Program-made: the position numbers and the translations under genes | The notes under the pieces: model-generated | Seen by the model: the letters and a program-made list of their open reading frames with translations, nothing else | Databases searched by the model: none | Told to the model about the DNA's origin: nothing | DNA from: Larix kaempferi | Taxonomy: Eukaryota > Streptophyta > Pinopsida > Pinales > Pinaceae | DNA: 64,000 bases | Assembly: GCA_027924585.1 (NCBI GenBank) | Contig: BSBM01001138.1 | Location: 7,674,001-7,738,000 of the forward strand | Reading direction: 5' to 3' | Shown: positions 1-11,069 of the stretch, piece after piece | Layout of the letters: each line of letters opens with the position of its first letter | How positions within the stretch are numbered: the first letter of the stretch is position 1

Positions 1-2819
1 GGAACTGAATGGTTGTTGAAAGACGTAAGGCATATTCATGCTATGAAAAGAAATATGATCTCAACAGGGAAGTTGGGAGATGGTGGTTGTCTATCTACAT
101 TTGGAGAAATGTGGTGGAATATCACTAAAGGATCAATGGTGATAGAAAAGGGAGACAGGATAGGTACGTTGTATTTATGTCCTCATAATACTGACCATTC
201 TATATTTAGCTTTCACAGGAACAGATACAACATTGTGGAATCACAGGGTTGGCCACATGAGTGAGAAGGGGATGCAGATTCCCCACTCAAGGAAGTTGCT
301 GCCAGATTTGAAGCAGGTAAGTTTGGAATTATATGAGAATAGTGTTTATGGAAAACAGAAGAGAGTCATATTTCTCAAGGTTGGGAAACATAAGAAGAAT
401 GAAAAATTAGAGCTTGTGCATACAGATGTATGGGAACCGGCTTAAGTACAATCTCTTGGTGGCTTTCATTATTATGTTACATTTATTGATGATGCAACTA
501 GAAAAACTTAGGTTTATTGCATTAGACATAAATCTGATGTGTTTGCTACTTTTAAGAAGTGGAAAACTTTGGTTGAGAATGAGACAGGAAAAAGGTTGAA
601 GTGTCTCAAATCTGATAATGGAGGTGAGTACTGCGGCAAGGAGTTTGATAGTTACTGTTCATACCATGGTGTGTCAGAAAGAATGAATAGAACGATCATG
701 GAGCGTGCAAGGTGTATGAGATTGCATGCAGGGTTGCCCTTACAGTTTTTGGAAAATGTTGTAAATACTGTTGTTTATTTAATAAATAGAGGGCCTTCAA
801 GTGCTTTGGAGGATGGTATTCTAGAGGAGGCATGGACAGGTAAAAAGGTAAACTACTCATTTCTGAGAATGTTTGGTTGTGAATCATTTGTCCATATTGA
901 TAAAGAAAATAGAACAAAGCTTGAAGCTAAACCCAAAAAATGTACCTTTATTGGATATGGGGTTGATGATTTTGGTTATCGCTTATGGGATTATGAAAAT
1001 CACAAAATAATTAGGAGTAGAGATGTGATATTCAATGAAAAGGTCATGTATAAAGATTAGATGCAGGGAAAGAAACAAGAAAAGGAAAACATAGAGTACA
1101 CAGTACTTGATGAAATTGAATAAAATGAAGTTCCAAAGGTGCCAGAAAATCAAGAACAACAACAAGTACATGAAACTCCTGCAAGTGTAAGAAGATCTAC
1201 TAGGTTAAGTAGACTCCCTGAACGATACTCTCCTTCAATGTATTATTTATTGATGAGTGATGCTGGTGAACCAGAATGTTATGAAGAAGCAATGCAGGGG
1301 GAACCTAGAAAGAAGTGGGAGCAAGGCATGAATGAGGAGATGGACTCATTGATAGGAAACTAGACTTGGGATTTGGTTCAGTTGCCTGCTGGTCAAAGAG
1401 CATTGCAAAACAAATGGATTTACAGGTTGAAGGAAGAAGAAGGAGGTAATAAGAGGTACAAGGCCAGACTTGTTGTAAAGGGGTTTGCACAGAAGAAAGG
1501 TATAGATTTTGATGAACTATTTTCTCTTGTTGTTAAGATGACTTCAATTAGGACTATCTTAAGTCTAGTGGTAGTAGAAGATTTGTATCTTGAACAGTTA
1601 GATGTAAGACATCCTTTCTCCATAGGAATTTGGAGGAAGAGATATATATGCAGCAGCCACAAGGGTATGAGGTCAAAGGAAAGGAGAATTTGGTGTGTAG
1701 GTTGAAAAAGAGCTTGTATGGCTTGAAGCAAGCTCCAAGGCAGTGGTATTTAAAATTTGACAGGTTTATGACAGAACAAGGTTATAGTAGATGTCATTCT
1801 GACCACTATGTTTATTTCAATAGGCTAGATAATGGAACATATATTATCTTGTTATTGTATGTGGATGACATGCTTATTGCAGGGTCTAACATGCAGGAAA
1901 TAAATGTGCTCAAAGGAAGTTAGCTAATTCATTTGCGATGAAGGATTTGGGTGTTGCAAAGCAAATCCTCGGTATGAGAATAACAAGAGACAAGAAAAAT
2001 CTCAAATTGACATTATCTCAGGGTGAGTACATACAAAAGGTGTTGGAGAGGTTCAAAATGCAGAATGCAAAACCAGTTAGTACACCTTTGGCCAGCCATT
2101 TCAATCTAAGTAAGGAAATGTGTCCTAAGATACAAGAAGAGATAGATTACATGTCCAAGATTCCCTATTCATCAGTAGTTGGCAGCTTGATGTATGCCAT
2201 GGTGTGCACAAAACCAGATATTGCACATGCAGTGGGAGTTGTGAGCAGGTATATGAACAATCCAGGTAAAGAACATTGGAAGGCAGTAGAGTGGATTCTC
2301 AGGTATTTGAGAGGTACTACCACTTAGGGATTATGTTTTGGAGGTTCATACATTATTCTACAGGGATATGTTGATGCAGATATGGTAGGTGATAAGGATA
2401 GCAGGAGGAGCACCACAGGGTATGTGTTTACTGTAGGTGGAACATTAGTAAGTTGGATTTCGAAACTGCAAAAGGTTGTTGCACTTTCAACAACGGAAGT
2501 AGAGTATGTTGTTGTTACAGAGGCTAGTAAAGAGATGATTTGGTTGCAGAGGTTTATGGAGGAATTGGGTAAGAAGCAGAAGGATAGAAGATTGTATAGT
2601 GACAACCAAAGTGCCATTCATCTTGCAAAGAACTCAACATTCCATTCTAGGACTAAACATATACAGCTCAAGTACCATTTCATACGCGTTGTTCTGGAAG
2701 ATGAACTGTTGAAGCTGGAAAAGATACATACTAGCCAGAATCCTGCAGACATGTTCACAGAGGTAGTGACCAAAGAGAAACTAAGTTCTTGCTCGTTTTC
2801 AGTTGACCTTCTAGCGTGA
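1..2819 (+). pseudogene. copia pol polyprotein (pre-integrase, integrase, RT, RNase H), broken
   Basis: Domains in order: gag-pre-integrase (about 13-235, with DVRHIHAMKRNMIS); integrase zinc finger (HNRVGHMSEKGM near 233); integrase core with HTDVW (about 417) and SDNGGEY (about 611) as the two Asp motifs and SERMNRT (about 677) carrying the Glu; RT with LYVDD at about 1855-1870; and RNase H (2380-2819) ending in the ADMFTE tail typical of copia. Only 20 residues separate the second Asp from the Glu, where the family has 35, so 15 codons of the integrase core are missing in frame. Stops occur after 1060, near 1122, at 1361 and at 2325. Frame changes occur around 420-540, 1630 and 1920. The polyprotein cannot be made intact. 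Family identity is secure; activity would depend on enzymes from other copies. Confidence 0.93.
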
Positions 2820-2892
2820 AGGTGAAGATGGTTAATTTGCCAAGTCCAAGGTCCAGCAAGTGCAGCAGCGATGGAGTTGTTGTGATCAATTT

Positions 2893-2905
2893 CCAAGTGG
2901 GAGAT
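2893..2905 (+). promoter_or_regulatory. polypurine tract of copia element
   Basis: A purine-rich run, CCAAGTGGGAGAT, lies directly before the TGTTGG start of the 3' LTR. This is where plus-strand DNA synthesis is primed in copia elements. The AAGTGGGAGA form next to TGTTGG is the common plant copia arrangement. Confidence 0.8.
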
Positions 2906-3420
2906 TGTTGGTTGTGGAGCCTGATCTCCTAGATTCAAAGATATTATTATTTAGCCATGTTTGTACCTCAGCTTTATATGATATGCAAAAGGATTGTACA
3001 CTCACCCCAGCAGAGGGGGTGTGGGGGGGGGCGAAGACCCCGAAGGAAATTTTTTGCGGTTGTTTTACGGGCCCATGTTTTTGGGTAACCCATGGTATTT
3101 TCCCATTGTATTTCCCCTTTATAAGAAAGACATTGTAATACGACTAGGGTTGATGTATTAGGTATTATGCATTGTAAAGATCTCTGAGATTGTGTAAGAG
3201 AGACTGAGAGAGTGTGAAGAGGAAGTTGCAGCGGCTGTGCTGCGGGTTGTATCCCTTCACTTTGCTGGATGGTATAATAATAAGGACTGGCAATTTCAGT
3301 GTGGACATAGCCCATCTCTGGTGAACCACGAGATATTGGTGTCTCTCTTGTAATGTGTCCGTGTAATTTATATTTGCATCTTGTTTCTTGTTATTGCTCC
3401 GTGATCCTGTTTTTCTAACA
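2906..3420 (+). repeat. 3' LTR of copia element (515 bp)
   Basis: It begins TGTTGGTTGTGG immediately after the polypurine tract and ends TTTTTCTAACA, giving matching TGTTG/TAACA inverted termini. Inside are a G-rich run near 3017-3036 followed by GCGAAGACCCCG, a TATA-like stretch near 3117-3124 (CTTTATAAG), and a purine-rich GAGAGACTGAGAGAGTG transcribed region. The 5' LTR is outside the window. Confidence 0.88.
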
Positions 3421-4401
3421 GTTCTTTATTTGTATCTTATTTTCTTTAGATTTGAACCTATAACTTCTTTAAAAAAATGTTTGTAACTATTAAGTCCACT
3501 CAAATTATACAAAATAAGCATAGTAAATAACAATAAAATGTGATTAAAAAAAACCTCTAAACCACAAAACTATGTCAAATGCAACCAAGTACCCAAACTT
3601 ACATAAATGAAAAGATCACTCGTTATCTAACATTAAACTGTCTTTTTGGTTGTATTTGGGCCATGTGTAACCATCCTCTGGTGGTATATCATTCCTTGGA
3701 TTCAAACTGTTCACAAGCATAATTCTAGTCCCTTTAAGATTTGAGATATTACGAGCAATTCAAACATTATACACGTTGCTTATGCTCCGAGTAACTCATA
3801 TAGCAAATAAATAAATGCAAACTGATGAGAGAGTTGCGCGAATTTATGCATGTGTTGGGAATTTACAATTCCAAGAGTTTACGTAAATTATTGTGTTAAT
3901 GAATATTGAAGCAAAGAATAAACCAATATCAAAACTCTATTCTCTTTATTGCATGCAATCCAATGGAATGGAATGGAGATGAAGAAATATCAAAATTGAA
4001 TTCTCATTATTGTATGCAATCCAGTGGAATGGAGATGGTGGAAAAAATTGAGGACGTGTCTGTGCATTGTATGAGCTACAAGAAGAAACTAAGCTTATTC
4101 ACATGCTCATCTATTTCATAGAATGTTAGCTTGTGCATAAACCAATATCATGTTTTCAATTCATAAATGAAAATAATAATAATATACAAAAATATGTTAT
4201 GTATCAAATATTATTTATATTATGCTTTGTGCATAAATTAATTATATTTTGTACTTTGAAATATAGTGTAAGTAGATTTAGAGAATCATTATTGTCGGGC
4301 ATGATTCATTAAGTTAGGGAACGACTCTTTAACACATACACGTGTTGTCACCTCAAACATTCTTCCTTCTGCCTCAAATCTCATATTGGGAGAATATTAT
4401 T
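3421..4401. other. AT-rich intergenic DNA, no gene seen
   Basis: No coding signal was recognised. A segment near 3447-3510 (TTTGAACCTATAACTTC and following) resembles 50608-50675 and may be an old dispersed repeat. Two imperfect copies of a piece of about 48 bp containing GCATGCAATCCAATGGAATGG start near 3926 and 3986. The short open frame there looks accidental. Confidence 0.6.
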
Positions 4402-4524
4402 TAGCCTGATACAGGCCATTCAGTGTGGCGGCAGCAGGCGTGTTGGCCGTTGGATCTCAAGTTGCTTGAGATCCAACGGCCAACAATCCTGATGCCGCCA
4501 CATTAAATGGCCTGCAGCAGGCTA
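4402..4524. repeat. 123-bp near-perfect palindrome (foldback/MITE-like or hairpin-RNA-like)
   Basis: Two 60-bp arms, 4402-4461 and 4465-4524, are reverse complements with 7 mismatches by my count, and only 3 bp (TTG) separates them. The arms run from TAGCCTG to ATCTCAAG and are GC-rich, unlike the AT-rich surroundings. Transcribed, this would fold into a single long hairpin. I see no convincing target-site duplication (left flank AATATTATT, right flank GATATTGAT). It could be a tiny foldback transposon, or a hairpin from which small RNAs are cut; the sequence alone does not decide. Confidence 0.85.
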
Positions 4525-5419
4525 GATATTGATCTCCATTGTAATGTGCCATCTAGCGGCATGTCTTGGGACATTTGTTAAATACATACAATGTAAGAAA
4601 TCAAATATGTGTCAAAGCTTCACTAGATGTATATGTCGCCATTAAGTACTTGGACAACCTATACAAGTGTCTAAATGCATAAGTAGTTTTAATGAGAACT
4701 TATAATTCGAATTTTTTCAATCTAGGTTCACTTTTTTCAATGTATTCTTATTAAAACTTCCATGACAAAATGCAAGGAATTTGTAGAGAAGGATTACATG
4801 GATGCATAAGCAAGGAGAAGGATTACATGGATGCATAAGCCACCCAAGAGAGTGAGGATGCTATTTTGGTTGGTTGTTTTCAACTTCGTTGTGGTAGTGA
4901 GATCCCTCCCACAAGAGTTGCATGCATGGCCATAGAGAAGATAGTTTGTTGACCATGGTGGATGGAACCCTGACAAGGTTGTGGTTTCTCCCTTCCATTT
5001 AGATGTTGATCATCATCAAATCAGACATGTTGCTCTATTCTTGCCACTAGAGCATTGAGGAATTTGAAAATGTAGATAATAATCGTAATATCTTGATACT
5101 CACTTGTTGATCAATCCTTGGCACAAAATAACTCAAAGAAAGAACTCACAATACTAACTTGATAGGTGTACTAAGTCAATAAAATTGTGTTTGGGCATTA
5201 ATTTATATGAAGAGCCCATCACTAACTTAGCACAATCCATGAATAAACATTGTGTTCTCCAAATGGAGGCTAAAGATGTGGATAAAGTTTCCAAAGATGA
5301 ACAATTTACCAAGTGCATGCTTATACTTAATCCATAAATGTACAGTAGTCTTAATGGTGACCGCTATAAAACATTAACTTTTTATTAAAGGCTATGTTGC
5401 CGAGCAATTGCTACCACAT
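4525..5419. other. intergenic DNA, no gene seen
   Basis: No coding or transposon signature was recognised. A short tandem duplication (GAGAAGGATTACATGGATGC, period 29) lies at 4786-4843. The composite repeat copy A starts at about 5420, where similarity to 51078 onward begins. Confidence 0.55.
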
Positions 5420-7161
5420 AGCCTTATTTCATCATATTCTCTTCATTAGGTAAGTGGTGAAGGCAACTTACAAAACATGTTGGGTGAATAAATAAATAAA
5501 GACATAAGAATTTGTTGTTTTTTTTTCTATGTGTAGATGTTTGGTTTTAATTTATTTGTTTCGAAGTAATGAATCATAAAAATTTAATATTTCAATTAAA
5601 TAATTTAATCATTAAACATTTTAGATTCTCTAATTTTTATCACCAAAATCCAACTATATAATCTTTAGTAAAATTTTAATTTTTCAAATATTATGTAAAA
5701 TTTATACATAAAAACATCATTTTCATACCTATCCCCAAAAAAACCCAAGATTTGAAAAAGTATCCTTTCCATACAAATCCAAAAGAGGACATCTCCAAAT
5801 TTGTTTATAGGAATATGTAAAATAAATTTTAATTAATATATAAAAATGGTCAAATCATCACGTTAAGTTAAATGCACATGTACAGAAATACAACATTTGA
5901 TACTATTTTTTATAGTCCCAATTATGGGGTGGCCCGCCCAATTTCCATGACATCCGTGACCTTCTTGATGGTCCCTCCTCTAACTTTGACATCTACTATG
6001 TAGCCACTTTAAAAGTTCTACCTGAGTGGCTTACTTTAAGTACATTTCTAGTACAATGTTGACCTCTATACACAACTTACTCGCGGTACTACTCATCCTT
6101 TAGCAATTAGCATGCCATTCTTGAACATGTGTTTCCAAAGTAAAGTCCCTTCCTTTTTTCATGATTTCAATTGATTCCTTTCAATAAAGGTTGAGCCTAC
6201 GACCACCTAAAGTTCAAGAGTGTGCATAGTGAGAAGTTGAGTGCCCCTCATGAGGCACTTTTCTCATTGAGTGTTCAAGAGTTTTGAGTGTAAGTTGAAT
6301 GCTTTTCCTAAGGCACTTTTTTCATGTGACATGATGCATTGTTTTAGTAATCTTTTAACTCATTTTGATGTGTCATATATATATATATAAAAGTTAAGAA
6401 AATGTGTATTGTATTGTGAATTTGTAAAAACATATATATTCTTTGTTTCTCAAACTTTATATCAAATATTAATTTTAATACATTGTTATGTTTTGTGAAA
6501 TTCTATGTCTAAGGGAGGGAGTCTTTTAAAAGGGTAGACTTATCGATGATATTTGATAATAGAAATTAGTAAAAAGATTACTTAACATATTGGACATATT
6601 TGCAATACCATAAAATATGCTTCAAGGTTTCATTATTACCACAAAGAGGACACTGGGTCTAGTTAGTCGATCCCTGTGTATTTCAAAAGATGGTCAATAG
6701 CCAAGTTTTCATGAATTAGAGATCAACAAAAGAAATTTTATATATGAGTTTTAGGGACATCTTTTAGATTTGCTTCAATTGGTATAGCCATGCCTTTTAT
6801 TTTGACTTAATCCTCCAAAATTGGCTAAGTTTGACATTCAAATTCAACCTAGAAGATATTTTTGAATATGTTTATTTGATTCCACAACGATTATATGATC
6901 CCAAAAATCCCAGCTTCAAAAAATTGTTTTATATGGAATAAGATTATGCTTTTTTTCTAATATAATTTTGTTAGAAGTGATAAGCTTGAGATCTATTTTT
7001 AAAGTATCACAACTCTTACAGTCTCTAGATTGATTATCATAGAGATCTCCAAGGAAATGGATGCAGTTTTTAAACAATATTTGTCTAACTACTGGGAATT
7101 ATGTGTTAAATATTTGTCATTGTGCAAAACCACTAGTGAACACTATAGATAATGGTCATTA

Positions 7162-7560
7162 ACCGGGGAGGCAGGTGTGGGGGGGATCCTTTTGGATCTT
7201 AGAGGAAATGCAGTTTTAAATTTTGAATCGGATCTAGGAAAGCCACAAATAATCAAGCAAAGCGTTACACCCTCTATCAAGGACTTGCGAATGCTCTTTC
7301 TCTTGGAATCCAATTGATTGTCGTTACTGGAGATTCCCTATTAATTATTTCTCAAGCCAGGAAAAGAAAGGATCTTAAAGACAGGATAGCAGGAAGGTTG
7401 CAAAAACGTATCAATGGGATTCTAAATCAAATCTATGATGCTTAGCTTTTTCATATGAGATTAGAAAACAACAAAAAAGCATACCAACTCACAAACAATG
7501 CAATGCTTTTAGCAAGAGGAGGCATGATTAAAAATGGGAGTCAACAAACCTTATGTTGGT
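7162..7560 (+). pseudogene. LINE RNase H domain fragment
   Basis: Reading across frame breaks gives an RNase H fold of the kind found at the C-terminus of some plant LINE ORF2 proteins. A Gly-rich start (7162-7210) is followed by KATNNQAKRYTLYQGLANAL (about 7235-7300) and LIVVTGDSLLIISQARKRK (about 7315-7370). The GDS motif carries one catalytic Asp. NNQAKR has Lys where catalytic Glu is expected (family NNQAE), so this copy is inactive as well as truncated. A stop lies at about 7443. It is closely related to the fragment at 56400-56700. Confidence 0.75.
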
Positions 7561-8099
7561 TGTCCTAAGGATTTGAAGGCATAATGATCCCCGAAGGCCA
7601 CACTTATGAACTCCAAGATGGATGTGGGGTTTAAAGTCAGATCAAGAGCACTAGCCTGAACCTCCATGAGATTGGTCCCATCCTCATTAAATTGTAATAG
7701 TTGTCGTTCTTTGACATTAACGAAAGCCATCATGAACCAAGTGTCCTCGTGTGTGGAGGATCCTCTTGGAAGCCTATCCAAGAGGATAGATTAAGTTTTA
7801 TTGTTATTTGTTTCTTCCTTCATACATTTCGTGATTTCATTTCACTCTTGCAAGCTTAGAATCGAGGGGGGGAAGTTTGGTGTGTGTTGTGAATTGGGGA
7901 TGTTGTTGCAGGATGCAAAGGCAGTAAATGCCTTCCCTTGCACCTAAGGGGAGTAGCTTTTGGTTGTATACTTTGTTAGGGGAGAGGAGGATAACCTACA
8001 GGAAGTAATCTACAGGCCTAGTTCAGGATCCACCCTATCTTTAATTTGGAAAGCTTGGGACTCTGGAACTTTGAGAGGCTATTTTTTTTGGCAATCATG

Positions 8100-8588
8100 A
8101 AGCCTGTGCTGGACTCGAAGAAAAAATTGTAGGAGCTCATTGATGGAATAAGAGATGTTTGAGCATACATTCAAGATATCCACGGTCATTTACATTGGAT
8201 GAACTAATAGATGGAGGGATTGCTCGAAGTTGTTCGTTAGATAACAACTCATATGCCCTCTTTGGACTCTCTCCTAGATGATGTTGAGTGGGTTGTTCAC
8301 CATATTACATCTTATATGCCCGATTTAGATACTCGCCTTGATGATATAGAAGGAAACGTTCATGTCTATGGAGCTCAAGTTGATACAATTATGGGCACCC
8401 TGGAGCATCGTGAGGATATCTTAATGGAAAAACGGTCCATAATTATTGATTACTCCAAAAGCAAGGAAAATGATGATACCACGGTTCACCATCCCACCTA
8501 GAAAGTAGTGATCATTTCCAGTTTGGAGGAGTGCGTTGATGAAAATGCAGATGAACAGGTTATGGACGGTGTACACAACTCCACCTAA
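8100..8588 (+). pseudogene. helical ORF downstream of LINE RNase H (candidate extra LINE ORF)
   Basis: Downstream of RNase H and before the LINE poly(A) is a coding-like stretch. Its best-preserved part, 8253-8501 (82 codons), has repeating acidic helical patterns such as LDTRLDDIEGNVHVYGAQVD and is followed by more acidic sequence to about 8588. It shows no enzyme motif that I recognise. The full-length LINE at 15654-22754 has a helical or coiled-coil ORF in the same position (21382-22381), so this may be an additional protein of this LINE lineage and not chance sequence. The level of confidence is modest, because the frame is short and degraded. Confidence 0.4.
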
Positions 8589-10590
8589 TTTTAGTTGTTT
8601 ATGCTTTCTGTTTTCCAACTACCCTTAGGCCAATATGTTAAAATTTACAATAGTACAATAGTATCTAGTCATATGGGAATAGTTCTAAGACTTTAGATGA
8701 TTGTATATGGATTGGATAACATATCCATAAACACTATAAGCTTTGTTTTGAACTGTTATAGTGTAACTTTTTGTTGTTGATCTTTTTTTAGCTCTTTATA
8801 TTTCCATCTTATCTATTCTAGTTAAAAAAAATGGTCATTAGAGGAAATCCATTCCCTTGGAAATTACCTTTCTAGACCAATTTGGGTTTCATGGCCTCCC
8901 AAAACTACCAACTACTCTTGGCTACAAAGTTCCTCTACACCTTAACATAGGTCAAGTTGATGAAAAGGGTTTATAGATTCAAATTACTCTACACCTAGAG
9001 ACCATGAGGATCTCCTGAGATGATGTAGTGTCTTAGTGGGTGTTTCCAACCTTCATGGCCCTCAATGACTCTAATGATCCATTTGGAACATAGGGTATGA
9101 GCTTAATATATGGTGGCAGGAAATCCCATTCCTCTTTTATCTATGGGTGTACAACACAAGATCCAATTAACTCTATGGATGCATTTATATCTGCTAAAGT
9201 TAGCCCACAATTTTTTTTAAAGCTTTTCCAATTATAAGAAGTAAGCTTGAGTGGAACCTAGCATGAAGAGTAGTACACATGAGCATCAATGAACTTTTTG
9301 GTGTAGATTTGAAATTTAGTAGTAAGGGAATTAAGCATCACAATGCATTTGCTAATCTTCTTGATCACTCTTTACGATATTGCATCTCCAATTTATGTGG
9401 AGGAGGCATGAAATGCAAAGGGTATTGTTGTAAACCTCAATATATCTCTAGGTTCAACCCAACACCCTCTCTTCCCCATCAATTAGTCTATTCCTACACT
9501 TTAAAAAGGAAAAAGCACTAATTCTTGGCCTTTGCAACTTGGATGTCAATGCTTCACAAAGGATTTGAAATCAGTCCATAACTTTATCCATGGTTTATTT
9601 TTCTTATACAATTATCAAGAAAGAAACATCCATAAATGCCCATTTACCTGTTATTCATAATCAAGCCTAAGGAAAGGGATACCTACGATTAGGCCATGTG
9701 TTATTTGTTTCTACAACTGGTTCGATATCTTAAGCTTTATTTACATAGAGGGAAGGTCCCACTGAGGCACAACTTCATGATATATTTGAAAAGGTCTATT
9801 TTTTTAAACTTGCCTTGGTTAATAACGGGGCATACAAGAGCTTTCAATAAGAAGTTTCCATTCTTTAAAGAAAAATCCCAAACAAAAAGTCATTAAGCAT
9901 GACAGCAATGAAAAGCCACTCTTTCATATTATATGTTTTTCAAATACCTAAAAACAAAATAATACAATTAAATTAAATACAAATAAATTGTGCAAAATAT
10001 TTTTTCTTTTAATAAAATCAAATTCTTTAAATTTAATAATTTTAAGAAAATAATACTTCAATCTTATTATATAAAAACATATTAAATTGTTTTATCAAAC
10101 ATCAACTAAAGATAAATCGACATGGTTGCCACCCTTCATTAATATGGACACATAATTCTCATGTTAGCACATGCCTGGTATGATTACCTATAACCAATAA
10201 CCAAATCTTTCTTTGACATCATAGCCTTTGTAAAATGTACACTACAAATGATTAAAACCAAATCAAGAACCATGTGATTATAGGTAAGTATAATGCTTAA
10301 ATGGAATAAGGTTGATTGTAAATTTGCATAAAAACTTGGTTGACATTTTAATTGTAAAAATTACGATTTCCCTTATGAAAATGAAAATGGGGAAGTGTCC
10401 AGATTCATCTATAAGTGAATTGTTCTAATTTTCTATTTTAATATTTATTTCAATTATAAAAAAAAATTAAACTAAAATTTAAATAAATAAGATAAAATAA
10501 CCTTTTTTTTTTAAATGTTTCAATATCACAATCAAACAAACAAAGAAAATATTTTAAAATTACAATTGAACTAACAAAAAAATCAATAAT

Positions 10591-10989
10591 CAATAATACT
10601 TATATTTTAGTTGAAAATAATTGTATATATATTCAACACCTCGTCATAATTTATAATACTTTTATCTTTTAATGGAAAATAATTATACATTTTATCACCA
10701 ATCATCAATAATATTTATATTTTAGTTAAAAATAATTGTGTATATATTCATCACCTCGTCATAATCTATGATACTTTTATCTTTTAATGGAAAATAATTA
10801 TACAGTTTATCACCAATAATCAATAATACTTATACTTTAGTTGAAAATAATTGTGTATATATTCATCACTTCGTCATAATCTATAATACTTTTATCTTTT
10901 AATATGAAAAATAATTATACATTTTATCATCAATAATCAATAATACTTATATTTTAGTTGAAAATAATTGTGTATATATTCATCACCTT
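10591..10989. repeat. AT-rich minisatellite, period about 115 bp
   Basis: Three and a half copies of a unit begin at 10591, 10706, 10821 and 10938. Each starts CAATAATACTTATATTTTAG (or a close variant) and contains ATTCATCACCTCGTCATAAT and AAAATAATTATACATTTTAT. Periods are 115, 115 and 117 bp. Related but shorter-unit versions lie in copy C (24780-24965) and around 55680-55925 in copy B, so copy number and unit length changed after the block was duplicated. Confidence 0.85.
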
Positions 10990-11069
10990 ATAAAATAGCT
11001 CTTTGAAATCTCTAAAAAGTATGAAATCCATACAAGGACAGAATCCACGTAAGATAGTGTGTTAATTTA

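Larger units (their letters stand above)
1..3420 (+). mobile_element. Ty1/copia LTR retrotransposon, 3' part
   Basis: The window opens inside a copia-type element. In copia order it shows the gag-pre-integrase segment, integrase, reverse transcriptase, RNase H, a polypurine tract and a 3' LTR ending at 3420. Integrase preceding RT is diagnostic of copia, as opposed to gypsy. The 5' LTR, primer-binding site, gag and protease lie outside the window, so target-site duplication and LTR divergence cannot be checked here. The coding part is broken by several stops and frame changes, so the element is defective by itself. The remaining frames are long and similar to the intact Tnt1/sirevirus-like pol pattern, which suggests moderate rather than very old age. 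Confidence 0.95.
7151..8840 (+). mobile_element. 5'-truncated LINE with target-site duplication
   Basis: The insertion is bounded by direct repeats AATGGTCATTA at 7151-7161 and 8830-8840, and its 3' end is a short poly(A) at about 8824-8830. The related copy B holds the uninterrupted site, with a single AATGGTCATTA at 53038-53048. Starting inside the RNase H domain and ending in poly(A) is the usual result of incomplete target-primed reverse transcription by a LINE. It sits head-on inside an older minus-strand LINE remnant. The insert is about 1.67 kb. Confidence 0.9.
6400..9925 (-). pseudogene. LINE (L1-type) RT and zinc-finger remnant, copy A, split by a nested LINE
   Basis: On the minus strand the decayed RT of a plant L1-type LINE runs from about 9925 down to 8841, and continues at 7150-6400 after the nested LINE at 7151-8840. 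The zinc finger downstream of RT (zf-RVT) reads CPLCGNNETLKHILWYCKY at about 6590-6650. The RT active-site region reads KWAFMDVSFLI near 9620-9645, where the active family motif would carry FxDD, so it is catalytically dead. The same remnant occurs in copy B (52430-54833), where the box still reads KWAFVDDYF, and that is how I identified it. Many stops and frame changes are present. It is part of the duplicated block, so it is older than the duplication. Confidence 0.7.

Noticed and set aside
7551-7781. Minus-strand frame of 76 codons starting MDRLPRGSSTH
   Set aside because: It is opposite to the LINE tail and has no counterpart in related LINE copies.
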